From Bacillus sp. FJAT-29814 (GTDB lineage: Bacteria > Bacillota > Bacilli > Bacillales > Cytobacillaceae): a stretch of 64,000 nucleotides of DNA. The notes under the pieces were generated by a model. That model did not search any database. It was given only the letters and a program-made list of their open reading frames with translations, and had not been told where the DNA came from. The DNA lies in assembly GCF_001510715.1 (NCBI RefSeq), contig NZ_LMTJ01000008.1, positions 1 to 64,000 on the forward strand, read 5' to 3'. This document shows positions 35,120-44,512 of this stretch, piece by piece. The first letter of the stretch is position 1. Each line of letters starts with the position of its first letter. Position numbers and translations under genes: made by a program.

Positions 35120-36376
35120 TCACGACCGAAGTGAAGCAGGAAATTTAAATTGAAAAGTGGTCCCGGCACCCAATTCACTTTCAACTGAAATGAATCCCTC
35201 CATGGCACGGACAATACTATATACAACCATCATTCCGAGCCCCGTTCCATTTTTTCCTTTTGTCGAATAGAAAGGTTCGCCTAAGCGTTCGAGTTGTTCA
35301 GTGGTCATGCCTATTCCAGTATCCGTTATGATAATCGAAACAAAGTCGTGACTATATTCCGTCAATACCATCAACGAGCCACCATTTGGCATCGCTTCAA
35401 TGGAATTTTTGAGAACGTTAACGAAGCATTGGCGAAACTTTTGCTGGTCTCCTTTAATATTGCCAAGCACTGCGAATTCAGTTGAAATCGCCACCGAATT
35501 CTGATTGGCTAGTGGCTGAACAATGCTGATGATTTGTTTAAGTTCGCTTTTTACATTCAGGTCTTGAAAGCTTTCAATGGCCGGTTTGGCAAAGGTTAAA
35601 TAATCCTGGATGACGCGCTCTGCCGAATTTAGCTCTTCTTTTACAATCGCCAGGTATTCCTTCCGTTTTTGTCTTGGGAGGTAATCGTCTTCAAGGAGTT
35701 GAACAAATCCGCTTGCAGCAGTTAGTGGATTCCGAATTTCATGAGAAATAGCCGCTCCCATTTGTTCCACGGCTTTTAATTTTTCCGCTTTAATCAGCTG
35801 CTGCCTCATTTCACTGTTTTTCCTGACAAATTCGATTGAATAGGCGATAATACCTATGCCGGTGGCGGGGATGACTAGGTAGGCAAACCAGACATCAAAC
35901 CAATAGGCGTGGGTATCGGATAATACCATTCCAAATATAGTCAGGACTCCAAGAACCACCCCAAAGCCAATTGCTATTAATACACGGCGGGTCGGCAACT
36001 GTTTCCAAAACCAAGGGTGCAGCCGCCACACTACAATAGCAAATGGAATATATAGCAGCGTGGTAAGGAAAAGGCCGGAATCCAGCCCATAAAAACCCCG
36101 AAGAATAAGAGCAGACCCAACAAGAATTGGCCCAATGCCAACATATAAACCGCCGACTACTAATGGAATAATGCGCAAATCAAACCTTGCATAGGATATT
36201 GGGCTATAGGAGAATTGAATGCAAATCCATAGTGCGGCCATAAAAAATAGCACGATGGAGAATTTCGACAAGGTGAATTTTTTACTTTTTTCAATAAAAA
36301 TTAAACTAATAAAAAGCAAAATCATTAAAAAGGAGAGATTCAAGAAAAGATGTTTGGTAACTTCCATTTGCTTCAC
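35120..36376 (-). CDS. membrane sensor histidine kinase with 5TM-Lyt-type domain
   Basis: A 418-residue kinase: six N-terminal membrane segments in the 5TM-5TMR_LYT pattern (RIIPLVVGGLYVGIGPILVG), then H-box SHEIRNPL with His212 and a HATPase domain (NVLKNSIEAM, DTGIGM, GTGLGM). The layout resembles sporulation kinase KinB and other Bacillus orphan kinases feeding Spo0F. No response regulator is adjacent. The start codon is uncertain: GTG at 36376, or the ATG three codons on. Confidence 0.85.
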   Translation of the reverse strand: MKQMEVTKHLFLNLSFLMILLFISLIFIEKSKKFTLSKFSIVLFFMAALWICIQFSYSPISYARFDLRIIPLVVGGLYVGIGPILVGSALILRGFYGLDSGLFLTTLLYIPFAIVVWRLHPWFWKQLPTRRVLIAIGFGVVLGVLTIFGMVLSDTHAYWFDVWFAYLVIPATGIGIIAYSIEFVRKNSEMRQQLIKAEKLKAVEQMGAAISHEIRNPLTAASGFVQLLEDDYLPRQKRKEYLAIVKEELNSAERVIQDYLTFAKPAIESFQDLNVKSELKQIISIVQPLANQNSVAISTEFAVLGNIKGDQQKFRQCFVNVLKNSIEAMPNGGSLMVLTEYSHDFVSIIITDTGIGMTTEQLERLGEPFYSTKGKNGTGLGMMVVYSIVRAMEGFISVESELGAGTTFQFKFPASLRS

Positions 36377-36428
36377 CGTCCAAAGAGGAGCTGATAGGAA
36401 AATTTTACAGTGAATTTCCGCAAGTTAC

Positions 36429-36447
36429 AACAATAATTATCATTATG
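36429..36447. promoter_or_regulatory. Fur-box-like sequence upstream of the histidine kinase
   Basis: A 19-base stretch ending in ATTATCATTATG agrees with the Fur consensus at 15 of 19 positions by eye. It lies ~50 bases upstream of the kinase gene. AT-rich chance match is possible. Confidence 0.35.
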
Positions 36448-36516
36448 TCCCTGAAAATACTAAAATTCGCCAAATAAATAGGGCGACTGGAGAAGTTCCC
36501 AAGCGCCCTTTTTATC

Positions 36517-37608
36517 CTAGTGATAGGCAGCAATTGTGTTCCTGCCATTTGTTTTAGAAGTATATAATGCCGAATCAGCCTTTTGAATTAACTCCTGCGG
36601 CTTGCCCGATGGATTGGGGACCATGCCGGCAATACCAATACTTAAGGTTACGATATCGGCAATTTTCGAGCTGCTGTGATGAATTTCCAAGGACTGAACC
36701 GCTTTTTTGAGGGACCCGGCAAACTTTTCCCCATCCTCCTGGGTTGCAAAGGGCATGATTATAGAAAATTCTTCACCGCCGTATCGGCAGAATGTATAGC
36801 CTGATTCTGGAGAAATGAGGCTGTTTATTTCCCGAGTGATGGTTTGCAAACAGGAGTCCCCGGCTAGATGGCCATAGGTGTCATTATAATTTTTGAAGTA
36901 ATCTAAATCAAACATAATCAAGGTTAGCGGCGAATGCTTCACTAAGCAATTTGCCCATTCTTTTTCAATCGTAATGTCAAAAAATCTTCTATTGAAAATA
37001 CCGGTTAAACCATCACGGTAGGATAGATGACTTAACTCCCGGATGGCATTGTTGGACTTGTCAATATACATCGAGGTATGGTACGCGATAAAACCTCCGA
37101 TTAATGAGATCACGTAATGCGTAATTAAAATGTTTTTTAGCACAACCGGGTTATCAACGTTAATCGCGAGCACGATGGTTACGATGAACAGGCCGCCAAG
37201 GTTCATCGTGAAGGCTTTGGCAGTGTGGTTGTAATGAAGCTTTGAAATCGCCCCTGATATGACACCTATTGCTATCATTCCGATTGATGCATCGATTGCG
37301 GCGCTGGTAATATCAAAAAATACAATTCTCCCGAGTGCAATAAGTACGGAAGCGATAATTGCCGGAATAAAACCCCCAAAAGCTGCCGCTAATACAATCG
37401 CCAAATGGCGAAGGTCGGCAATGGTGGTCGCGCTAAGCTTAATGCTATATAGCATCAGAATGTTGCCAAGTACCCCATAAGCCAGTCCCCAGTAGAATTT
37501 AGTCGAAATAGGGGAGGTGGGCCGTAATGGCTTACTTTTAAATATCTGCCCCATGATAAAAAATGAAGTAATCAAAATGGAGGCATTCGAGATAAAATCC
37601 TTGAACAT
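36517..37608 (-). CDS. membrane diguanylate cyclase (5TM-Lyt + GGDEF)
   Basis: A 363-residue protein: six membrane segments in the same 5TM-Lyt pattern as the neighbouring kinase (GGFIPAIIASVLIALGRIVF), then a GGDEF domain with DGLTGIFNRRFF and active-site GGEEF (277-281). It should make cyclic di-GMP. The inhibitory RxxD site before GGEEF is absent. The shared sensor type suggests it and the kinase read related signals. Confidence 0.88.
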   Translation of the reverse strand: MFKDFISNASILITSFFIMGQIFKSKPLRPTSPISTKFYWGLAYGVLGNILMLYSIKLSATTIADLRHLAIVLAAAFGGFIPAIIASVLIALGRIVFFDITSAAIDASIGMIAIGVISGAISKLHYNHTAKAFTMNLGGLFIVTIVLAINVDNPVVLKNILITHYVISLIGGFIAYHTSMYIDKSNNAIRELSHLSYRDGLTGIFNRRFFDITIEKEWANCLVKHSPLTLIMFDLDYFKNYNDTYGHLAGDSCLQTITREINSLISPESGYTFCRYGGEEFSIIMPFATQEDGEKFAGSLKKAVQSLEIHHSSSKIADIVTLSIGIAGMVPNPSGKPQELIQKADSALYTSKTNGRNTIAAYH

Positions 37609-37716
37609 TAATGTAATCTCCTAGCTATGGATAATGGGATAATTTCCCGTAAAAGTTAGTTCACCTCTGATTATACTATCATTTTTACAAATATCGACAA
37701 AATTTGTTGGAAAAAT

Positions 37717-37749
37717 AAAAAGCTTCCCACATCTATAGGGAAGCTTTTT
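37717..37749. terminator. intrinsic terminator
   Basis: AAAAAGCTTCCC and GGGAAGCTTTTT around nine bases; serves the minus-strand azoreductase gene. Confidence 0.88.
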
Positions 37750-37763
37750 GAATGAAGAGAATC

Positions 37764-38438
37764 TTAAACAGGAAGGGGGGTTTTGGCCATTTCCTTTGCA
37801 GACAAAATGGCCCTTTCCTTCGCGGCCTCAACAATTTCAGGGGCTTTTCTAGGATTTAAATCCAAGCCCTCGGCAATGACTGTATCCATCATTTCAATAC
37901 CAAGGAAGTTCATTGCTATTCTTAAATAACGATCTCCAGACTCCATTTCCTGCATCGGGGTGCCAGTATATTGCCCGCCTCTCGTCTGGATATGGATCGC
38001 GCGTTTTCCGGTTAGCAGCCCCTTAGGCCCGTTTGCGGTGTGGACAAATGTTTTACCGGCAATAAATAGGGTATCGATGTATGCTTTTAATACGGCAGGA
38101 GAGTTTAAATTCCACATTGGCGAAACAAATACATAGTAGTCGTAGCTGATAAATTCATCTGCAAGCTCGTGCATTTTCAGAATTTTTTCCCGTTCAGCAT
38201 CTGACAGCTGGTCCAATGTATAGCCATATCCTGCCAGCTTGCCGCGGGCAAATACCAAGTCCCGGTCCATTTGGACAAAATCCAACGCAAATAAATCGAT
38301 TTTCTTTATCTCTGCATCGGGGCGTTCTTCATGAAAAGCTTCAAGAAAAGCTTCGCCAATTTTCAAGCCCTTTGATTTCTCAAGCCCTTTTGGATTTGCC
38401 GTAATATAAAGTAATTTTTCCACTGTAACACAACCCAT
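37764..38438 (-). CDS. azoR: FMN-dependent NADH-azoreductase
   Basis: A flavodoxin-fold quinone/azo reductase: LLYITANPKGLEKSKGLKIGEAF, FVSPMWNLNSPAVLKAYID and HIQTRGGQYTGTP. It reduces azo dyes and quinones with FMN and NADH. The start is not secure: ATG at 38438 (224 residues) has no good ribosome-binding site, and a GTG at 38423 would give MEKLLYI, closer to family length. In B. subtilis an azoreductase (yhdA) sits in this neighbourhood too. Confidence 0.9.
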   Translation of the reverse strand: MGCVTVEKLLYITANPKGLEKSKGLKIGEAFLEAFHEERPDAEIKKIDLFALDFVQMDRDLVFARGKLAGYGYTLDQLSDAEREKILKMHELADEFISYDYYVFVSPMWNLNSPAVLKAYIDTLFIAGKTFVHTANGPKGLLTGKRAIHIQTRGGQYTGTPMQEMESGDRYLRIAMNFLGIEMMDTVIAEGLDLNPRKAPEIVEAAKERAILSAKEMAKTPLPV

Positions 38439-38711
38439 CTTGTTAAAATCATTTCATTACCTCTATTATAGGGAAATATTCTTTGCTCAGAATTGAACAA
38501 AAGGTGAAGTTTTTGAACATTGAGTGTCAAATTGGAACGATTTAATTGATAGAAATGAAATATTTGCTGCTAATTAAATATTGCGCTTTGATTAGAGTGC
38601 AATAAAATATGGCAGGAACTTAGATAGCAGCCATTTTTAATTGTCAAACTTTTTAAAAAGATATTATAATGGGGTTATGTTTAAATATATCTAATAGAAG
38701 GGTTTGGAGAA

Positions 38712-39722
38712 ATGATTGGTTTAGTCATTATTTTACTTTTGGTGTTGTTTTTACCCTTTTTTGTAAAACAGGTTGAGCACAATTTGGAGGTTTTCCTATT
38801 TATCATGGGGATTGCTGCGGCTTCCATTAGCGGGATGATGAGTCTGCATTTAGTTGAAAAGGCCCTTGTGGACCCAATCAACATTACCCTAGCCGTCCTA
38901 ATTGCCGGCCTGTTATGTAAATGGCTTCAAGTTCCGCTGGAAAAATCCATCCTATTCCTGATTAAAAAAATGTCCATGCCGATTTTTTTAGCGTTGACCG
39001 TCATCATTTTAGGTCTGGTTTCCAGTATTATTACTGCGATTATTGCTGCTATTGTTCTGGTTATTATTATCAATGTGCTTCCGCTTGATCGTAAAGCAGA
39101 GGTCCGCTTAACCGTATTGGCCTGTTTTTCCATTGGTCTTGGGGCGGTGTTAACACCGATTGGCGAGCCTTTATCTACGATTACAATCAGTAAACTAGAT
39201 GAAGATTTTTTCTATTTATTTCGCTTGATTGGTCCTGAGGTCATTCCAGCCGTTATCATTTTTGGTTTACTAACGATTTTTTTGGTCAAGCCAGTGGAAT
39301 CTTCCTGTGGATTAGAGTCTGAACAAAAGACCGAAAGCTACAAAGAAATATTGATTCGGTCGGTAAAAATCTATTTATTTGTCATGGGACTAACCTTCCT
39401 CGGCCATGGATTTGAGCCGTTAATCAATGAATACATAATCGGGCTTCCACCGGCTTTGCTGTATTGGATTAATATGATTTCGGCTATTTTGGATAATGCT
39501 ACCCTTGCCGCGGCAGAAATTAGCCCGGCCATGGATTCCGAAACGATACAAGCCGTCTTGCTCGGTCTGATTATCAGCGGGGGGATGTTAATTCCAGGGA
39601 ATATCCCAAATATTATTGCAGCTGGAAAGCTGAATATTACTAGCAAAGAGTGGGCCCGGTTCGGATTGCCGGTTGGGTTGATAACGATGGCAGCCTACTT
39701 TATTATCTTGCTCGTTATGTAA
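38712..39722 (+). CDS. DUF1646 membrane protein, putative cation transporter
   Basis: A 336-residue, strongly hydrophobic protein with ~10 segments matching the DUF1646 family in length and in motifs such as LTPIGEPLSTITISKL and ILDNATLAAAEISPAM. The second motif resembles the ion-transporter superfamily (NhaD/ArsB-like), so a sodium or other cation antiporter is suggested but unproven. ATG preceded by GGAG. No operon partner. Confidence 0.75.
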   Translation: MIGLVIILLLVLFLPFFVKQVEHNLEVFLFIMGIAAASISGMMSLHLVEKALVDPINITLAVLIAGLLCKWLQVPLEKSILFLIKKMSMPIFLALTVIILGLVSSIITAIIAAIVLVIIINVLPLDRKAEVRLTVLACFSIGLGAVLTPIGEPLSTITISKLDEDFFYLFRLIGPEVIPAVIIFGLLTIFLVKPVESSCGLESEQKTESYKEILIRSVKIYLFVMGLTFLGHGFEPLINEYIIGLPPALLYWINMISAILDNATLAAAEISPAMDSETIQAVLLGLIISGGMLIPGNIPNIIAAGKLNITSKEWARFGLPVGLITMAAYFIILLVM

Positions 39723-39739
39723 ATCGGAAGTTTAAGTCT

Positions 39740-39783
39740 ATTGTCCGGCTTTAGCAACGCATTCTTAGCGGAAGCCGGACAAT
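39740..39783. other. 12-bp-arm hairpin between convergent genes
   Basis: ATTGTCCGGCTT and AAGCCGGACAAT pair perfectly around a 20-base centre. There is no T tract on either side, so it may be a degenerate terminator or a small repeated palindrome. Confidence 0.6.
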
Positions 39784-39808
39784 ACCCCTCATTAATTACT
39801 TCACCTTA

Positions 39809-40921
39809 TCAGAACCCTAATTTTCTAATTGTGTTTACGGTTTCCTGGTGTTCAGGCGTTAACAACTGAAATAGTAGCTTATCTGTTTTTACAAGGGAAT
39901 TTCCATTATCATCGGCAATCGGGCGAACGTGGGAAATCCCGTTTACCACCTTCCATTTTCCAGCCATTTGTTTGATTTTCAAATCAATGATGCCGAGATG
40001 ACTGCCAAATGCCCCAGCCATGACAACGGGCTTGCCTCTTATTTCTCCGGTTTCCAAGTTCGTATTCGGCAGTTTTTGATAAGCCGGTCCGGGAAAAATG
40101 CTGTGGGAATGCCCGGCAAGGATGGCATCGATCCCCGGAATTTTTGTCAAATAGTAGACCGCGTTTTCGGTATCGGGAGAATAGGCTTCCGCGCTGATGC
40201 CGGTATGGGCTAGGGCAATGATGATATCCGCGCCCTCGGCCATCATGATCGGGACATATTCATTGGCTGCATCCACAATCGGCTTTGGAAACACTCTTCC
40301 TTCCAGATTTGTTTTATCCCATTTCATGATTTGCGGCGGCATCAGCCCGATTACTCCTATTTTCAATTCATGGGCATCTCCATTTAAGTCCGTAAATTTC
40401 CTTTTTAAAATCACATATGGTTTAAAATAAGGGGTATTTGTCTTTAGTGTAATCACATTGGCATTAATCACCGGCATGTTCGCGCCTCTTAATGCGGCAT
40501 TTAAAAATTTCAATCCATAATTAAATTCATGGTTGCCAATCGCAATCGCATCATAGTTTAAGTGATTAAAAGCGCGGTAAACGGGGTGAATCTTCCCTTT
40601 ATGAATCCCTCTGATTCTTGCTAAGTATTCCCCTAGTGGATTTCCCTTCAGGTGATCACCTACATCAAACAACAACGAATTCTTGACTTCCTTTCGTGCC
40701 TTCCGAATGAGCGTCGCCGTTTTTACAAGGCCAATTCGGTTATTTTCCCTTGATAGATAATAATCATAATTGATTAAATCTGCATGCAAATCAGTTGTTT
40801 CCAAAAGCCGCAACTCTATGATAGGGTGGGCGGCGGCAACTTTGGCAATAAAATAAGAATTTGGAGAATGCCAAACGAACAGAATAAGGAGCAAACAGAC
40901 TAGGATGGTTTTTTTATACAC
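39809..40921 (-). CDS. secreted metallophosphatase, 5'-nucleotidase N-domain only
   Basis: A 370-residue protein with a signal-like N-terminus (residues 1-30) and the calcineurin-like motifs of UshA/CpdB/YfkN nucleotidases: ETTDLHADL, DVGDHLKGNP, IGNHEFNYG, ALAHTG and AGHSHSIFPG. It would hydrolyse cyclic nucleotides or nucleotides outside the cell. The usual C-terminal 5'-nucleotidase domain (~250 residues) is missing; the protein ends soon after EHQETVNTIRKL. Truncation or a naturally short form. Confidence 0.8.
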   Translation of the reverse strand: MYKKTILVCLLLILFVWHSPNSYFIAKVAAAHPIIELRLLETTDLHADLINYDYYLSRENNRIGLVKTATLIRKARKEVKNSLLFDVGDHLKGNPLGEYLARIRGIHKGKIHPVYRAFNHLNYDAIAIGNHEFNYGLKFLNAALRGANMPVINANVITLKTNTPYFKPYVILKRKFTDLNGDAHELKIGVIGLMPPQIMKWDKTNLEGRVFPKPIVDAANEYVPIMMAEGADIIIALAHTGISAEAYSPDTENAVYYLTKIPGIDAILAGHSHSIFPGPAYQKLPNTNLETGEIRGKPVVMAGAFGSHLGIIDLKIKQMAGKWKVVNGISHVRPIADDNGNSLVKTDKLLFQLLTPEHQETVNTIRKLGF

Positions 40922-41158
40922 GGGTAAACCTCCTCAAGCTTTCGTGGTATAGGTGCCAATAGTATTTGTTGTTTTATGGCAATTATTAACTAAAAAAAGG
41001 GGGATTTTTATTTTCGTGTCATTAATTTTTGAAAAGCTGCAAATGGACAGAAATTTGTCAAAAACATATGAATAAATCGTGAAAAAACTAGTTTTCATTC
41101 TTAATAAATGGATTAATTTTATATAATGATGGTAGTAAAAATGAAGGAGAATTTGGGC

Positions 41159-41473
41159 ATGAATATTACAACTATTATTGAATTAGAAAATCAGGAAGTT
41201 GAAGCTATTGCCGGTGCAAAATTAGTGTTCGCCCAAGAACAAATCGAAGAGAATATTATCGAAACCTGTGTTGAATGCTTCCAAATGGAAGGGTCCGAAG
41301 AAAAAATTTCTACTGACGAAGCAATGGAAATAGTATTTAAAGAGTTGCAGCAAAAAGGAGTTATTCCTAAAAAAGTAGAAGACTTTTCCTTTGAGATGCC
41401 ATCCTGCGAAAGATTAAAAAGCAATCAAGTGACTGAGCTGCCGCAAAAGGTGATTATTTCATTTATGTCGTAA
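41159..41473 (+). CDS. small acidic protein of unknown function
   Basis: About 104 residues, Glu-rich, predicted largely helical, with CVECF near residue 37 and one more Cys near residue 80. No signal peptide or known domain. The ATG nine bases after AAGGAGA is chosen over an upstream ATG. It stands alone before a strong hairpin. Confidence 0.65.
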   Translation: MNITTIIELENQEVEAIAGAKLVFAQEQIEENIIETCVECFQMEGSEEKISTDEAMEIVFKELQQKGVIPKKVEDFSFEMPSCERLKSNQVTELPQKVIISFMS

Positions 41474-41482
41474 AGTGAAACT

Positions 41483-41519
41483 TCCATCAGTGGGGGGTAT
41501 TTTCATCACCCACTGATGG
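41483..41519 (+). terminator. hairpin terminator
   Basis: CCATCAGTGGG and CCCACTGATGG, perfect 11-bp stem; only a weak T tract follows. Confidence 0.7.
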
Positions 41520-41585
41520 TTAGTTGAACCAATCGGACCTAAACGGGCAGTTGTCCCCAGGATTTACTGACCGTTAAGGTGGGAT

Positions 41586-41616
41586 AAAGAAGTTCTTCGG
41601 AGCTTCTTTCTTTTTA
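41586..41616 (+). terminator. second terminator-like hairpin
   Basis: AAAGAAG and CTTCTTT around ten bases, followed by CTTTTT. It could be a terminator for read-through or an attenuator remnant. Confidence 0.55.
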
Positions 41617-41668
41617 ACTGCAGGTTCTGGGTGTGACTTAAGTCAACGCAGACAGTGCGGCAGTATTT

Positions 41669-41727
41669 TATAATAACCTTAAAGAAAATAATGGTTATTT
41701 TGGAGTTTTTGTTTGTAAACGCTTACA
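41669..41727 (+). promoter_or_regulatory. promoter with perfect CcpA cre site
   Basis: TATAAT at 41669-41674 is the likely -10 box (-35 weak). TGTAAACGCTTACA at 41714-41727 fits TGWAANCGNTNWCA at every position and is palindromic. It lies ~35 bases downstream of the expected start, a position where CcpA blocks elongation. So the oxidoreductase operon should be carbon-catabolite repressed. Confidence 0.85.
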
Positions 41728-41746
41728 GTAAATGTGAAGGGAGTGA

Positions 41747-42430
41747 GTGTCCCAGTTGGATTCCAATAGAGTTGTCATTTTTACGGGTCACTTCGGCAGC
41801 GGCAAAACAGAACTAGCGATTAATCATGCTTTATCCGAACGGGTAAAGCACGATAAGGTAGCAATCAACGATTTGGACATCATCAATCCGTATTATCGGT
41901 CGCGTGATGCCGCCGCCATTTTTCAAGCACATGATGTGGAATTAATTGCCCCGCAAAGCCGGTTGGCGACATCTGACCTTCCGATTGTTTCTGGTGAAAT
42001 TTATCGTGTGCTCCATGACCCGCGCTATCGCCTGATCATAGATGCAGGGGGTGACAAGGACGGTGCGACTGCACTTGGACAATATTATCATGAATGGAAG
42101 GATTTGTGTCCTAAAGTTTGGTTTGTCCTGAATGCTAATCGGCCATATGTCAGTACTCTCGAGGGGGCGTTACACACTGTGGCACAAATTGAAAAAGCCT
42201 CCCGCCTGAAAGTGACAGGTGTAATTAACAATTCAAATATCGGTTTGGAAACAACGGTGGATGATATTTTAAAAGGTTTGAAGTTAAGTAGGAGGCTGGC
42301 CGAAAACCTCAATGTCCCTTTTTTATATACAACCATTTCCAAACATTTAAAAAATCAAGCTAAGGATTTTGCCAAAGATTATGAAGTTGTCTTTATCGAT
42401 CGGTTTATGAAACTACCTTGGGAAGGGTGA
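41747..42430 (+). CDS. P-loop ATP-binding protein linked to 2-oxoacid oxidoreductase
   Basis: A 227-residue protein with Walker A TGHFGSGKTE near residue 18, a DLDIINPYYRSRD motif, and IIDAGGDKDGA as Walker B-like, resembling MinD/CobQ-type P-loop proteins. It heads the operon and its stop lies six bases before the ferredoxin start. Such an ATPase might assist cluster loading, assembly or activation of the oxidoreductase; this is inference. GTG start after GGGAG. Confidence 0.75.
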   Translation: MSQLDSNRVVIFTGHFGSGKTELAINHALSERVKHDKVAINDLDIINPYYRSRDAAAIFQAHDVELIAPQSRLATSDLPIVSGEIYRVLHDPRYRLIIDAGGDKDGATALGQYYHEWKDLCPKVWFVLNANRPYVSTLEGALHTVAQIEKASRLKVTGVINNSNIGLETTVDDILKGLKLSRRLAENLNVPFLYTTISKHLKNQAKDFAKDYEVVFIDRFMKLPWEG

Positions 42431-42435
42431 GTTCC

Positions 42436-42666
42436 GTGGAAAAACGGGTTGTTTTTAATGAAGATATTTGCAAATCGTGCGGACTTTGTGTCCAGGTTTG
42501 TCCAACGAATGTTATTTTTCTGGCAGACTATTTAAACGGAAAAGGCTACTGCCCGGCGAACGTGGTTGACCAGGAGCATTGCATCAGCTGTGCCAAGTGT
42601 GCCCAGGTATGTCCGGATAGTGTCATCTCTGTGTACCGGCCTGTGAAGGTTCTGCAAACTGTGTAA
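42436..42666 (+). CDS. 2-oxoacid:ferredoxin oxidoreductase delta (2x[4Fe-4S]) subunit
   Basis: A 76-residue ferredoxin with two C-x2-C-x2-C-x3-C motifs: CKSCGLCVQVCP and CISCAKCAQVCP. It moves electrons from the catalytic subunits to external ferredoxin. The GTG seven bases after AAGGGTG is taken as start. Confidence 0.9.
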   Translation: MEKRVVFNEDICKSCGLCVQVCPTNVIFLADYLNGKGYCPANVVDQEHCISCAKCAQVCPDSVISVYRPVKVLQTV

Positions 42667-42680
42667 GGGAAGTGATTTTT

Positions 42681-43745
42681 ATGGGGAAAGTGTTGATGAA
42701 AGGAAATGAAGTGATTGCTGAGGCGGCAGTTCATGCTGGCTGTAAATATTTCTTTGGCTATCCAATAACGCCGCAAAGCGAGCTTGTCGCCTACATGGCC
42801 AGAAGGCTCCCAGAGGTGGGCGGTTTATTCCTGCAGGCCGAAAGCGAAATTGCAGCCATCAATATGGTGTATGGGGCTGCAAGTGCTGGCTTCAGGGTCA
42901 TGACATCTTCGTCGAGCCCGGGATTTAGTTTAAAGCAAGAGGGGATTTCTTATTTAGTAGGTTCAGAGCTTCCTGCAGTAGTCGTTAATATAGCACGTGG
43001 CGGTCCTGGATTAGGGAATATCCAACCCGCGCAATCAGATTATTTTCAGGTAACAAAGGGCGGCGGGCACGGAGATTACAATATCCCGGTGTTGGCACCG
43101 GCCAGCCTTCAGGAAATTGTTGATTTGACTCAGGAGGCTTTTGATATCGCTGACAAGTATCGGACACCTGTCATTCTGCTTGGCGACGGCATGCTTGGAC
43201 AAATGATGGAGCCGGTTGAGTTTGGTGAGCGTTCCGTGGTCAGGGAGTACGAGAAGGACTGGGCGACAACTGGAACCCGCGGCGACGGCGGACCGAAGAC
43301 GATTAGCTCTTTGGACCTTGACGCGGTATCGTTGGAGCGGCGCAACTGGAATTTGCAACGAAAGTTTGCGTTGATGAAGGAAAATGAAGTCCGCTATGAA
43401 ACGTTTATGGTTGAAGATGCGGATTATATAATGGTTGCTTTTGGGACAGTGGCAAGGATTACGATGAATGCGGTGAACCGAGCGAGGGAAGCAGGTGTGA
43501 AGGTCGGCTTGATTCGGCCGATTTCGTTATGGCCATTCCCGGAAAGGCCATTTTTTGAAACACGCGACCAGGTGAAGGCCTATATTTCAATTGAAATGAG
43601 CGCAGGGCAGATGGTTGAGGATGTCAGGCTAGCGGTCAATGGTCATGCGCCGGTAGATTTCTTCGGTCGAACCGGAGGCGTCGTCCCAACCCAGGATGAA
43701 ATTTTTGAAAAAATCATGACAGTTGCCGGAGGTGTTTCGGTATGA
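42681..43745 (+). CDS. 2-oxoacid:ferredoxin oxidoreductase alpha subunit (VorB/KorA-like)
   Basis: A 354-residue alpha subunit: [63 protein letters not shown] and [14 protein letters not shown]. This is the pyrimidine-binding half of the TPP enzyme. The family oxidises branched-chain or other 2-oxoacids to acyl-CoA. ATG nine codon-bases after a GTG; spacing from GGGAAGTGA favours it. Overlaps the beta gene by four bases. Confidence 0.92.
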   Translation: MGKVLMKGNEVIAEAAVHAGCKYFFGYPITPQSELVAYMARRLPEVGGLFLQAESEIAAINMVYGAASAGFRVMTSSSSPGFSLKQEGISYLVGSELPAVVVNIARGGPGLGNIQPAQSDYFQVTKGGGHGDYNIPVLAPASLQEIVDLTQEAFDIADKYRTPVILLGDGMLGQMMEPVEFGERSVVREYEKDWATTGTRGDGGPKTISSLDLDAVSLERRNWNLQRKFALMKENEVRYETFMVEDADYIMVAFGTVARITMNAVNRAREAGVKVGLIRPISLWPFPERPFFETRDQVKAYISIEMSAGQMVEDVRLAVNGHAPVDFFGRTGGVVPTQDEIFEKIMTVAGGVSV

Positions 43746-44497
43746 CAATGAAGACCGTTTTTACAAAAACAACCGGGTTAACAGATAAGCCTACTCATTA
43801 CTGTCCTGGGTGCACACATGGCGTGATTCACCGCTTGGTGGCCGAGGTTCTCGAGGAGATGGGCATTCTTGAAGACACGGTTGGCGTGGCCTCGGTAGGC
43901 TGTTCCGTGCTTTCCTATGAATATTTTAACTGTGATATGACGCAGGCGGCCCACGGACGGGCACCTGCTGTGGCAACCGGCGTGAAGAGGGTGCTGCCTG
44001 ACCGCTTTGTGTTTACCTACCAGGGGGATGGCGATCTTGCCTCAATCGGCATCAGCGAGGTCATTCATGCCGCGGCCAGAGGGGAAAATATTACCGTTAT
44101 TTTTGTAAATAATGCGATTTATGGCATGACCGGGGGGCAGATGGCGCCGACGACGCTGATTGGCCAGAAAACGGCGACGACCCCGTTTGGCCGCGATGCT
44201 AGAGTTCAAGGCTCGCCCATTAATGTTTGTGAAATGATTGCAACCCTCGATGGTGCGGCCTATATCGAGCGGGTTTCGACTCATGATGTCCCGCATATTG
44301 GGAAGGCCAAAAAGGCAATTCGCCGGGCATTTGAAACGCAGAAAAAAGGGTTGGGTTTTTCAATGATTGAGATCCTGTCGACTTGCCCGACCAACTGGGG
44401 GCTCGACCCTGCTGAATCATTAGAATGGGTAAAGGAGCAAATGGTTCCGGTTTATCCGCTTGGGGTTTATAAAAATAAGGCTGATGGCGGGAAATAA
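43742..44497 (+). CDS. 2-oxoacid:ferredoxin oxidoreductase beta (TPP) subunit
   Basis: A 251-residue TPP-binding subunit: [14 protein letters not shown], then GDGDLASIG leading to [17 protein letters not shown], the GDG-x-NN thiamine diphosphate motif. The start overlaps alpha as ATGA. Substrate preference (2-oxoisovalerate, 2-oxoglutarate or other) cannot be settled from sequence. Confidence 0.92.
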   Translation: MTMKTVFTKTTGLTDKPTHYCPGCTHGVIHRLVAEVLEEMGILEDTVGVASVGCSVLSYEYFNCDMTQAAHGRAPAVATGVKRVLPDRFVFTYQGDGDLASIGISEVIHAAARGENITVIFVNNAIYGMTGGQMAPTTLIGQKTATTPFGRDARVQGSPINVCEMIATLDGAAYIERVSTHDVPHIGKAKKAIRRAFETQKKGLGFSMIEILSTCPTNWGLDPAESLEWVKEQMVPVYPLGVYKNKADGGK

Positions 44498-44512
44498 AGG
44501 AGGGATTATACG

